Program-made: the position numbers and the translations under genes
The notes under the pieces: model-generated
Told to the model about the DNA's origin: nothing
What the model saw: the letters and a program-made list of their open reading frames with translations, nothing else
Database searches by the model: none
Shown here: positions 1 to 7,239 of the stretch, in pieces
Layout: every line of letters begins with the position of its first letter
Position numbering within the stretch: position 1 is the first letter of the stretch
Assembly: GCA_003426165.1 (NCBI GenBank)
Contig: QUAH01000005.1
Coordinates: 62,001-126,000 of the forward strand
Origin: Candidatus Saccharicenans subterraneus
GTDB taxonomy: Bacteria; Acidobacteriota; Aminicenantia; Aminicenantales; Saccharicenantaceae
Reading direction: 5' to 3'
Length of the DNA stretch: 64,000 bases

Positions 1-722
1 TGGTCTCTCCTTCTGAATTTTCTCTATCCAGGAACCTCAGCCGGAAATTGAACTGCCCGGTGGTCAGTCTGAGCGCGGCCGGCAGGATAGATGACCTGCT
101 GTCCGAAATTGAGATCCTGGCCAGGATTACCGGAAGCGAGAAACGCGGCCGCGACCTGACCGATTATATGCGTTCCCGGCTGGCTGACATAAAGGACCGG
201 TCCCGAAAAATACCGCTGGCTGAACGGCCGCTGGTCTATCTCAGTTTCTGGGGCTCTCTTCTGCGCTCTCCTGTCAATTATGAGCCGGTTGACCTGGCCG
301 GCGGGCGCAACCTGGCCAGCCACTTCCGGGGAGTTTACCAGGGTTCGGACACCACGGTGCTCAAGCTGGAAACCCTTCTGTCCCTTGACCCGAAAATAAT
401 CCTGGTCCATGGTAACTATCTCCCGGCAGAAAGAACGGTAACCGTGGAAACAGTTCTATCAGACCCGAGACTTCAGACCATCCGGGCCGTGCGTGAAAGG
501 AAATTATATTATACTTTTGGTTTCTGGTACTGGTGGGACCCGGCTCTGGTGCTGGTGGAGTGCCTTTACCTGTCCGAGCTACTGCATTCTGGACCGCCGG
601 ACAGCCAGGCCATGATCTCATCCGGGGATGAAATCTTTGCCTTTTTTTACGGCCGGCCGGGGTTATTCAGGGAGCTGTGTGCTAAAATAAAAGCTTATGA
701 CTGGTTCAAAAAGAAAGAATAA
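1..722 (+). CDS. ABC transporter substrate-binding protein, B12/iron-siderophore type (5' partial)
   Basis: C-terminal part of a periplasmic BtuF/FecB-class (PF01497-type) binding protein that delivers cobalamin, haem or a ferric chelate to the permease encoded next. The frame is open to the left window edge with no stop, so the real start lies outside; the TTG at 48 is not the start. Visible landmarks are a 'VVSLS...DDLLSEIEILARITG' stretch that links the two lobes in this family, then 'VYLSFWG' and a second lobe ending near 'KLYYTFGFWYWWDP'. The last 26 bases overlap the permease gene, indicating translational coupling. The ligand cannot be told from sequence alone. Confidence 0.85.
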   Translation, partial: VSPSEFSLSRNLSRKLNCPVVSLSAAGRIDDLLSEIEILARITGSEKRGRDLTDYMRSRLADIKDRSRKIPLAERPLVYLSFWGSLLRSPVNYEPVDLAGGRNLASHFRGVYQGSDTTVLKLETLLSLDPKIILVHGNYLPAERTVTVETVLSDPRLQTIRAVRERKLYYTFGFWYWWDPALVLVECLYLSELLHSGPPDSQAMISSGDEIFAFFYGRPGLFRELCAKIKAYDWFKKKE

Positions 723-1719
723 AAACAAGGCCATTCTTTATATAGCCATTTTATTTCCGCTGTTGTTGCTGTTGTTTTCTTTATGTCTCGGGACCCTCCG
801 GGTTTCCCTGAAAGAAGTGCTGGAAATTCTGCTGGCCAGGATATCAGGCTGGCCTTCCGACCTGTTGACCACGCCCGCGGCCAATATTATTTTGAACATC
901 AGGTTGCCGCGGGTGCTTCTGGCCCTGCTGGCCGGGGCTGCCTTTTCGGTCTCCGGGGCATCCCTGCAGTCTCTTTTCCGGAATCCCCTGGTTAATGAAT
1001 ACATACTGGGCGTGTCTTTCGGGGCAGGTTTTGGGGGCGCCGCCTCCCTGGTTCTGTTCAGCCGCAATTTCCCGCCCCAGGTATTGGCCTTTGCCTGCGG
1101 GCTGCTGGCCGTGGTCCTGGTCCTGGTCATCTCCGAGGGGGCCAGGAACACCCTGGTAGCGGTTCTGCTGACAGGAATAATTGTTTCGGCGCTTTTCCAG
1201 GCGCTTCTGTCAACCCTAGAATTTATAGCCAGTCCCTACGCCCTTCAGGCCCTCTTCTTCTGGCTGCTGGGCAGCTTTTCCCAGGCCACCTGGCCCGACC
1301 TGGCCTGGTCGGCACCTCTGATTCTGGTTGGCCTGGTCTTCCTGCTAAAGCTTGGCTGGCGGATAAACGTCCTGAGCCTGAGCGACGATGAAGCCAGGTC
1401 CTTAGGCCTGGCCGTCAAGAGAGAAAGAATTCTGATCATCTGCCTGGCCACGCTCGTAACCTCGGCCGTGGTGGCCATTGCCGGTATCATCGGCTGGGTC
1501 GGACTCATCGTGCCCCATGCGGTCAGGGGCCTGGTTGGCTCTGACAACCGGCTGGTTCTTCCGGTCTCGGCCGGGCTGGGAGCCAGTCTAATGCTGCTGG
1601 CCGATGACCTGATCAGAACCCTTTTGCCTTTTGAATTTCCGGTTGGCATTCTGACCAGCCTGGTGGGAATTCCATTTTTCCTGTACTTGATCAGTAGGGC
1701 CAGGACCAGCTGGAGTTAG
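697..1719 (+). CDS. ABC transporter permease, BtuC/FecCD family
   Basis: 340-residue inner-membrane permease for a cobalamin- or iron-chelate-type importer. It begins with a short basic stretch followed by the first membrane helix, and the whole chain is rich in hydrophobic segments, consistent with about ten helices. Family hallmarks include 'NIRLPRVLLALLAGAAFSVSG' near residues 65-85 (NxRLPRxLxAxLxGAxLxxxG motif), 'RNPLVNEYILGVSFGAGFG', and near the C terminus 'GWVGLIVPHAVRGLVG' (GFVGLIVPHxxR), the loop that contacts the ATPase. It overlaps the binding protein gene by 26 bases and is followed two bases later by the ATPase. Confidence 0.93.
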   Translation: MTGSKRKNKNKAILYIAILFPLLLLLFSLCLGTLRVSLKEVLEILLARISGWPSDLLTTPAANIILNIRLPRVLLALLAGAAFSVSGASLQSLFRNPLVNEYILGVSFGAGFGGAASLVLFSRNFPPQVLAFACGLLAVVLVLVISEGARNTLVAVLLTGIIVSALFQALLSTLEFIASPYALQALFFWLLGSFSQATWPDLAWSAPLILVGLVFLLKLGWRINVLSLSDDEARSLGLAVKRERILIICLATLVTSAVVAIAGIIGWVGLIVPHAVRGLVGSDNRLVLPVSAGLGASLMLLADDLIRTLLPFEFPVGILTSLVGIPFFLYLISRARTSWS

Positions 1720-1721
1720 GC

Positions 1722-2480
1722 ATGCAGATCAGGGTAGAACGACTTCGGGTCAGGCATGAGAATTTTGAACTCCGGGTTGACAACCTGCATTTTTCTGCCA
1801 ACCGGGTTTCGGCCCTGGTCGGTCCCAATGGCGCGGGCAAGTCAACACTGCTCAAAGCTCTGTCCGGGGTAATTAAGCCGGTTGCCGGCTCCATCTTTGT
1901 TGATGGCCGGGAGCTGTCCCGGCTCCGTGGTTCGGAAAGGGCTCGCCTGGTCAGTTACGTTCCACAGGAACACAGTACCGCCCTGAATTTCAGGGTTTTT
2001 GATTTCATCCTGATGGGTCGCAGCGGGTACCTTAATATCTTTTCGCCGCCGGCCAGGGCCGATTACGAAAAGACCGAAGAGGTCATTTCTTACCTGGGGC
2101 TGGAAGCCCTGGCCGCAAGGAAGTGCCAGGAGCTGAGCAGCGGCGAGAGAAGAATAGTGCTCATCGCCAGGGCCCTGGCCCAGGATTCAAAAATAATCCT
2201 CCTGGATGAGCCGACAACCTTTCTTGACCTGAAACACGAGATGGAAATAATCAACCTGCTGAGAAAGCTGGCTGAAGACCGGGGCAAGACCATAATAACT
2301 TCAGTTCACAGCATCGACCTGATACCACGGCTGGCCGATTTCCTGGTCATGATCAAGAACGGACAGATCCTGTCCGCCGGACCGACCACCGAAATCTTTC
2401 GGGCCGAACTTCTGGGGACTCTGTTCGACTATCCGCTCCGGGTGGTGGAGGCCGATGGCCGGCAGTTGATTCTGAGATGA
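1722..2480 (+). CDS. ABC transporter ATP-binding protein, BtuD/FecE type
   Basis: 252-residue ATPase that powers the upstream permease. Walker A is GPNGAGKST at residues 34-42, the signature motif is LSSGE at 138-142, and Walker B/DEPT ends at about 162-165, followed by a D-loop 'FLDL' and the switch His in 'TSVHSIDL'. Length is normal for this family. It closes a three-gene importer operon (binding protein, permease, ATPase) with two bases between permease stop and ATPase start. A convergent gene stops 24 bases beyond, so the operon most likely ends here. Confidence 0.93.
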   Translation: MQIRVERLRVRHENFELRVDNLHFSANRVSALVGPNGAGKSTLLKALSGVIKPVAGSIFVDGRELSRLRGSERARLVSYVPQEHSTALNFRVFDFILMGRSGYLNIFSPPARADYEKTEEVISYLGLEALAARKCQELSSGERRIVLIARALAQDSKIILLDEPTTFLDLKHEMEIINLLRKLAEDRGKTIITSVHSIDLIPRLADFLVMIKNGQILSAGPTTEIFRAELLGTLFDYPLRVVEADGRQLILR

Positions 2481-2504
2481 GATTTACTCCGGTTGGCTTC
2501 CGTC

Positions 2505-3662
2505 TTACTTCAACTTTTCTTCGCTGACGAAACTCCGGTACGGGGAGAGATAGGATAAGATTTCTTCATCGTCGGGTCCGGGCTCGCCGGCAACCAGCCT
2601 GGTCAGCAATTCAGCTACACCTGGACCGAGCATAAAGCCCTGTCCGCACATGCCCACTGCCAGAAGAAATCCGGACACCTCCCTCGACCAGCCGACGATG
2701 GGAAAGCCGTCTGGAGTCATCGGGTAAAGTCCGCGCCAGGTGCGCCTGACCCTAATATTCTGAAGCCTGGGCATGAGGTCAATCATTCTCCGGGAAACCA
2801 TCGGCAGGAATTCGCTGGTTTCGCGCTCGTCGAAACCCCAGATACTGGGGCTGGGAGTAATGCAGAAGATGATCTGTCCGGTGGCATGCTGGTAGAAATA
2901 ATAATTGGCCGAACCCTTAACCGGGCGCAGGTCGACCACCATGGGCTCAAAAAATCTCTGGACCGGTTCGGTGACCGCGGCCTCGTGGGAATCGGGTTTG
3001 ACCGGGACTTCCATTCCGGCCAGCCTGGCCACCTCGGCCGCCCAGGCCCCGGCGGCGTTGATGACGACGCCAGCCTCATATCTTCCGGACTCGGTAACCA
3101 CACCCCTGACCCGACCGTTTTCAATCACCAGGTTCCTGACATTTTCTCTGAACCTGAAGTCGGCTCCGGCCTTCCTGGCCTGGCGGTAAAAGGCCTCAAC
3201 CGCCAGCAGGGGAGAGGCGTGGCCATCTTCTGGAGAAAATGTTCCACCCCTGAGGCCACGGGGATTAAGGTCAGGAAGCAGTTTCCTGAGCTCTTCCGCT
3301 TCCAGCCAGTCTATCTTCAGGCCGTGTCTCTTTTGAAGCGGCAGGACTTCTTTCAGGGTCCTTTCTTCTTCTTCCCGGTAGGCCACGAAACAATAACCAC
3401 CCTGATGCCATTCAATGTCGTCTCCGTATGTTTCTTTCCAGGTGGAAAAAATCTTGAGGCTGCGCAGGCCAAGCCGGATCTTGGCCGGGTCAGAGTGGGT
3501 GGCCCTCAACCCTCCGATGGCCCTCTTATTGGAACTCTGACCGGGGCTGGGGTTGCGGTCCACAACCAGCACCCTTAAACCTTTCTGGGCCAGGAACAGG
3601 GCGGTGGGAGTGCCAACACTGCCAGCTCCGATGATGACGACGTCGTATTCAGCGCGGCTCAT
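2505..3662 (-). CDS. FAD-dependent amino-acid/opine dehydrogenase, beta (DAO-fold) subunit
   Basis: 385-residue flavoprotein of the DAO superfamily (relatives: sarcosine oxidase beta, HcnC, opine oxidase subunit B, dye-linked L-proline dehydrogenase beta). The dinucleotide fold starts at residue 8 with G12-A-G14-S-V-G17, followed by 'VLVVDRNP'; the flavin-binding C terminus has 'PDGFPIVGWS...GFLLAVGMCGQGFMLGPGVAELL'. It should oxidise an amino or imino acid and pass electrons to the iron-sulphur subunit encoded just upstream. Its ATG overlaps the upstream stop codon (ATGA at 3659-3662), so the two subunits are translationally coupled. The substrate is not evident: proline, hydroxyproline, sarcosine or an opine are all possible. 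Confidence 0.85.
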   Translation of the reverse strand: MSRAEYDVVIIGAGSVGTPTALFLAQKGLRVLVVDRNPSPGQSSNKRAIGGLRATHSDPAKIRLGLRSLKIFSTWKETYGDDIEWHQGGYCFVAYREEEERTLKEVLPLQKRHGLKIDWLEAEELRKLLPDLNPRGLRGGTFSPEDGHASPLLAVEAFYRQARKAGADFRFRENVRNLVIENGRVRGVVTESGRYEAGVVINAAGAWAAEVARLAGMEVPVKPDSHEAAVTEPVQRFFEPMVVDLRPVKGSANYYFYQHATGQIIFCITPSPSIWGFDERETSEFLPMVSRRMIDLMPRLQNIRVRRTWRGLYPMTPDGFPIVGWSREVSGFLLAVGMCGQGFMLGPGVAELLTRLVAGEPGPDDEEILSYLSPYRSFVSEEKLK

Positions 3663-5761
3663 TCGCAGACTCCTTTCCTCTCCAGACCGGCAAACAATCC
3701 CAAGGGTACTTCTATGAACAGGGGCCGCTTGGGCTGGTCCACTATTTCGCTTTCAGGTACTCCCTCTTCCCGGAACAGCCGGTGCACCAGCGGGGTACAG
3801 GTCTTGGCTCCGCAGGGCCCCATGCCGGCCCTGGTAATGGTCTTGATCTCGTTAATGTCCCTGACACCTTCCCGGATCAACTTCCTGATTTCGCCGGCCG
3901 TGACTCTCTCGCAGCGGCAGATGATGGCTTCATCCGGAATCCTGCCCAGGTATTTTTCCTCGACTTCGGTAATTTCAGGCTGCAATTTAATCCCGCTGAC
4001 CTTCTTGGCGACTGCTTTTGGTACCTGGACTTTGACCAGGATGGTGCGGTCGTTGCCCTTGATGGATTTAACCGAGGTCACCCGGCTCCTGGCCAGTTCC
4101 TGACCGGAAACATCCACCAGTGAGACTTCATCTCCGGGGTTGATGATTTCTTTCAGGAATTCAAAGGGAATGGTCACCTCTGGAAATTCTGGGTTCCGGC
4201 GGTAATCAATTAGGGTGATGGCCAGCCCCGGACAGAATACCACGCACCTTTCGCAGCCGCTGCATCCCTTGCCGTCTTTTTCCTCGTAATAGACGGGCAA
4301 CTTGCGAACATCGCTGCGGTCGACCTCGATAAGCTTCCTCGGGCACACGGCCGAACAGGGATCGCAGGGTATTTCCTGAAGGCAGTGGATTACCGGGAAT
4401 ACCCCTTCTTCTTTCTCCAGAAAATACTCGGGATAGGTCTGGCCGGGCCTGGATTTTAAGATCTCGGCGGTCCGGTACCAGTCTGCGGGGACCTCATCAC
4501 CGTACACACCAAGCTCTCTGGCAATCTCCAGCCCCCGGATCTTGCCGGAAAAGATGGCGGCAGAAGCTTCGGCAATTTCCTCGGCATCGCCGGCAGCATA
4601 GACCGGAAGGTCAAATTCCCGGGCCTTGAGATAAAACTCGTTAACCGGGTCGAGCCCGACGGCGATCAGGACGGTGTCACATTTGAGCGTTCTTTCGGTC
4701 CCGGGAACAGGCCGGAACTTTTCGTCCACCCGGGCTATGGTCACCGATTCGACGCAATCTTTTCCGTTGGCACTAAGAATGGTGTGGGAGGTGAGAATGG
4801 GTACCCCCAGCCTGGCCAGCTTGTCTTTATGAACCTTATAACCACCAACCTCGGGCATCACTTCCACCAGACCGACCACCTTGATGCCGGCCTGCAGCGC
4901 ATGGTAGCCGGCGATCAAACCGACGTTGCCTCCCCCGACGATAAACAGTTTCTCGGTGGGCTTGACCAGGTCGCGGTTGACCAGGGTCTGGAAGGCCCCG
5001 GCCCCGTAAACTCCCGGCAGGTCGTTGCCCGGAAAAGCCAGAGATTTTTCCCTGGCCCCGGCTGCCACCAGTAGAATCTTGGGTTTGACCAGCGCATACT
5101 GTTTATTTTCCTTCAGTATGCCGACTTTCTTATCGCTGAAAACGGCCAGGGCCGTGCTCTGCAACCAGATGGTGACCCGCGGGTACTGGCGTACTTCATT
5201 TTCCAGCCTGGTGGCGATGTCAATACCCCTGGTCCCGGCATAGACCGCCTCCACCGAGCCAAAGAAACGATGGGTCTGTAGGACCAGCTTGCCGCCCAGC
5301 CGATGTTTGTCGTCCACCAGCAGGCAGTCCACCCCGCGCTGGCCGAGTTCTATAGCTGCCGACAGTCCGGCCGGGCCACCGCCGATAATTAAAACCGAGA
5401 CTTCAATCTCTTCCACCGGCTTGAAGTCGAGCGGTGATTGCGGGTCAACCAGGGGAAGCTCGGGCAGGCCCACCACCGGCTCGATCTTCATTCCGGGTTT
5501 GATTAATTCCATGCAGGATTTAACCGGAAAGCCATCGGCCAGGACCAGGCACTGAGCACACTGGCCGTTGGCGCAGAAAATTCCCTGGGGAGCCCCGTCC
5601 TTGTGATGGTAGCTAAAAATCCTGATGCCGTTGGCAAAGAGGGCGGAAGCTATGGTTTCACCCTCCCTGGCTTTTAGCTCCCTGTCCTTAAAGTAAAAAG
5701 TGAATAGAGGTTTGTCCTCGACCGGCAGAATGGGATGTTTATAAAGACGGTTATCGATCAA
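3659..5761 (-). CDS. Multidomain iron-sulphur/FAD amino-acid dehydrogenase, alpha subunit
   Basis: 700-residue fusion. Residues about 18-95 form a 2Fe-2S ferredoxin-like domain with Cys 63, 68, 71 and 83. Residues about 120-420 are a pyridine-nucleotide-disulphide oxidoreductase domain (GGGPAG at 127-132, second dinucleotide site VGGGNVG at 275-281). A two-cluster 4Fe-4S module follows (Cys 460/466/469/473 and 500/503/506/510), then a BFD-like 2Fe-2S domain with Cys 615, 617, 650 and 655. The HcnA/HcnB-type and ferredoxin parts that are separate genes in some bacteria are joined here. With the DAO subunit it probably oxidises an amino acid and reduces ferredoxin or quinone. The start is TTG, six bases after an AAAGGAG Shine-Dalgarno sequence. 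Confidence 0.85.
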   Translation of the reverse strand: MIDNRLYKHPILPVEDKPLFTFYFKDRELKAREGETIASALFANGIRIFSYHHKDGAPQGIFCANGQCAQCLVLADGFPVKSCMELIKPGMKIEPVVGLPELPLVDPQSPLDFKPVEEIEVSVLIIGGGPAGLSAAIELGQRGVDCLLVDDKHRLGGKLVLQTHRFFGSVEAVYAGTRGIDIATRLENEVRQYPRVTIWLQSTALAVFSDKKVGILKENKQYALVKPKILLVAAGAREKSLAFPGNDLPGVYGAGAFQTLVNRDLVKPTEKLFIVGGGNVGLIAGYHALQAGIKVVGLVEVMPEVGGYKVHKDKLARLGVPILTSHTILSANGKDCVESVTIARVDEKFRPVPGTERTLKCDTVLIAVGLDPVNEFYLKAREFDLPVYAAGDAEEIAEASAAIFSGKIRGLEIARELGVYGDEVPADWYRTAEILKSRPGQTYPEYFLEKEEGVFPVIHCLQEIPCDPCSAVCPRKLIEVDRSDVRKLPVYYEEKDGKGCSGCERCVVFCPGLAITLIDYRRNPEFPEVTIPFEFLKEIINPGDEVSLVDVSGQELARSRVTSVKSIKGNDRTILVKVQVPKAVAKKVSGIKLQPEITEVEEKYLGRIPDEAIICRCERVTAGEIRKLIREGVRDINEIKTITRAGMGPCGAKTCTPLVHRLFREEGVPESEIVDQPKRPLFIEVPLGLFAGLERKGVCE

Positions 5762-5774
5762 AGGAGACTCCTTT
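5760..5774. promoter_or_regulatory. 15-base perfect inverted repeat over the ribosome binding site of the 5761(-) gene
   Basis: AAAGGAG and CTCCTTT flank a single central base. On the minus strand one arm is the Shine-Dalgarno sequence and the other ends at the TTG start codon. It could be chance or a small operator; the single-base centre makes a tight RNA hairpin unlikely. Confidence 0.3.
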
Positions 5775-5826
5775 AATCAAGAATGACCAGATTAAATATT
5801 CCAGGTCACCGAAATTTAAGACAGGC

Positions 5827-5835
5827 ATTATAGCA
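5827..5835 (-). promoter_or_regulatory. Extended -10 promoter for the amino-acid dehydrogenase operon
   Basis: On the minus strand the sequence reads TGCTATAAT, an extended -10 element (TGn plus a perfect TATAAT), about 65 bases before the TTG start at 5761. No convincing -35 box is seen, as expected for extended -10 promoters. Confidence 0.45.
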
Positions 5836-5947
5836 CAACCGATTTTAAGAAAAAAATGCAGTCCGGGAAAATTTTGGGGCGGAACCTGAGGAGGGGAGAG
5901 TCAGTCTTAAGCAAAAATTACAGGTTCAGGCCGGCTGAGAAATTTAT

Positions 5948-5953
5948 TATAAT
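5948..5953 (+). promoter_or_regulatory. -10 box TATAAT upstream of the 5965 mini-ORF
   Basis: Perfect TATAAT with a weak -35 (TTCAGG, 17-base spacer). Transcription would begin near 5960, only about five bases before the mini-ORF start codon. Confidence 0.45.
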
Positions 5954-5964
5954 TGAGCCGGTTT

Positions 5965-6045
5965 ATGAAGTTCAAAGACCTGGAGGTCGCCATGGACCCG
6001 AACAAACAGGGCGCCTCGTTCTATAACTTGCCCAAATGGCTTTAG
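5965..6045 (+). CDS. 26-residue leader ORF ahead of the acetyltransferase-like gene
   Basis: A 26-codon ATG-to-TAG reading frame beginning 11 bases after a perfect TATAAT. Translation gives MKFKDLEVAM followed by DPNKQGASFYNLPKWL. Its stop codon is embedded in the Shine-Dalgarno sequence (TTTAGGAG) of the gene starting at 6055, so ribosomes ending here would be delivered to that start. No homology is recognised. It may be a coupling leader peptide, a real small protein, or chance; there is no Shine-Dalgarno for it, so it would be translated from a leaderless mRNA. Confidence 0.35.
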   Translation: MKFKDLEVAMDPNKQGASFYNLPKWL

Positions 6046-6054
6046 GAGTGCCAG

Positions 6055-7140
6055 ATGTTGGAGCTTATGGATTTAAATGGAATCAGCATCGAGCCTTTCC
6101 ACGGTGACCTGGAAGCCCTGGAAAAGATGGCCCATCATTCCTGGCGTGATGAATACGGAATTGCCTCTTTTCCAAATCTCTACCGACAGGAATTTGTCAG
6201 ATACCTGATGGGACTGGCCCCCGACCCCAGACATTTCATCGCCGCTTACAGGGGCCAAGAAATCCTGGCCTTCCTGGCCAACATTCCCCGGAACTTTGCG
6301 GTCGGCAGTCAGAATGTCCGGGCCATTCTCAGCTGCCTGCTGGTCAGCCGCAGAGAATACGCCCGGAAAGGCCTGGCCCAGGCCATTATCAAGGAGGCCG
6401 TTAGAATTAACCAGGAAATCACCCGCTACGATCTGGCCCTGCTCTATCTGGAAGCCGGGCACCGTTCTTCACAGCTGATAGAAAAGTTCAAGAGAGAAGG
6501 ACAGCCCCTGCGGTTCTTAAAAAAAATGTATGTCCTGGGTCGAGTGCTGGACCTGGAAAGGGTGACTTATTCCGAGGGCCTTAAGAGCTGGGAAAAGCTG
6601 GCCATAAAAATCTGGGGAGCCCACAGGTTGCCTAAAGGCCCGCAGCCCGAGGGCCTGGACCTTGAAGAGCTGGAAACGGCCGACCTGCCGGAGGCCCTGC
6701 GCCTGCTCAATTCCTATAACGGGAAAGCCGACCTGGCCAGGGTCTGGACCGGGCCGGAAGAATTAAGAAAAGAGATTATCTATCCTGGAGTGTCCATCAG
6801 CCTGGCGATAAAAAGGGAAGGTCGGCTGGTCGGATTGATAAATTATCTTGAACATGAACACCTGGGAAAAAAGGTAGAACGCTGGGCCTGGTTGAACCAC
6901 CTGCATCTGGACCTGCTGGATTCGAAGGAAAAAAGACAGGTAATGAATTACTTCCTCAACTACCTGGCCACCCGGGATACAATCGGGGTTATTGAATGGA
7001 ACAAGGGTTATTATTCCCAGGGTTTTCTCTACCGGAGTCGCTTTTTCCCCTATTTCCGGAGTGTCAATCTCTATGCCTGGATTTTCAATCCTGCCCTGCA
7101 ACTTAAGAAAATGAATAAGATATATGAAGTTCAGATTTAA
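6055..7140 (+). CDS. GNAT-like N-acetyltransferase family protein
   Basis: 361-residue cytoplasmic protein. The first half looks like a GNAT fold: 'HFIAAYRGQEILAFLANIPR' is a beta4-like strand pair and 'SCLLVSRREYARKGLAQAIIKEAV' (residues about 94-117) fits motif A, with R/Q-x-x-G-x-A-like 'ARKGLA' where acetyl-CoA pyrophosphate binds. A second, more degenerate GNAT-like half follows ('SLAIKREGRLVGLINYLEHEH'). Substrate is unknown. An AGGAG Shine-Dalgarno site overlaps the stop codon of the preceding mini-ORF. No partner gene suggests its target; two-domain GNAT architecture is an inference from strand pattern. Confidence 0.6.
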   Translation: MLELMDLNGISIEPFHGDLEALEKMAHHSWRDEYGIASFPNLYRQEFVRYLMGLAPDPRHFIAAYRGQEILAFLANIPRNFAVGSQNVRAILSCLLVSRREYARKGLAQAIIKEAVRINQEITRYDLALLYLEAGHRSSQLIEKFKREGQPLRFLKKMYVLGRVLDLERVTYSEGLKSWEKLAIKIWGAHRLPKGPQPEGLDLEELETADLPEALRLLNSYNGKADLARVWTGPEELRKEIIYPGVSISLAIKREGRLVGLINYLEHEHLGKKVERWAWLNHLHLDLLDSKEKRQVMNYFLNYLATRDTIGVIEWNKGYYSQGFLYRSRFFPYFRSVNLYAWIFNPALQLKKMNKIYEVQI

Positions 7141-7239
7141 ATCCCCAAGCTTTCAGGCTGTCCTGGATGAGCAATTTTTTCTGACGGTATTAGGAATGTG
7201 ATACGGTTTATGCTTAAATGTAAATGACAGGAGCCAAAG

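Noticed and set aside
48-722. TTG at 48 as the start of the binding protein gene.
   Set aside because: The same frame is open to the left edge and encodes residues fitting the family, so the gene is truncated by the window.
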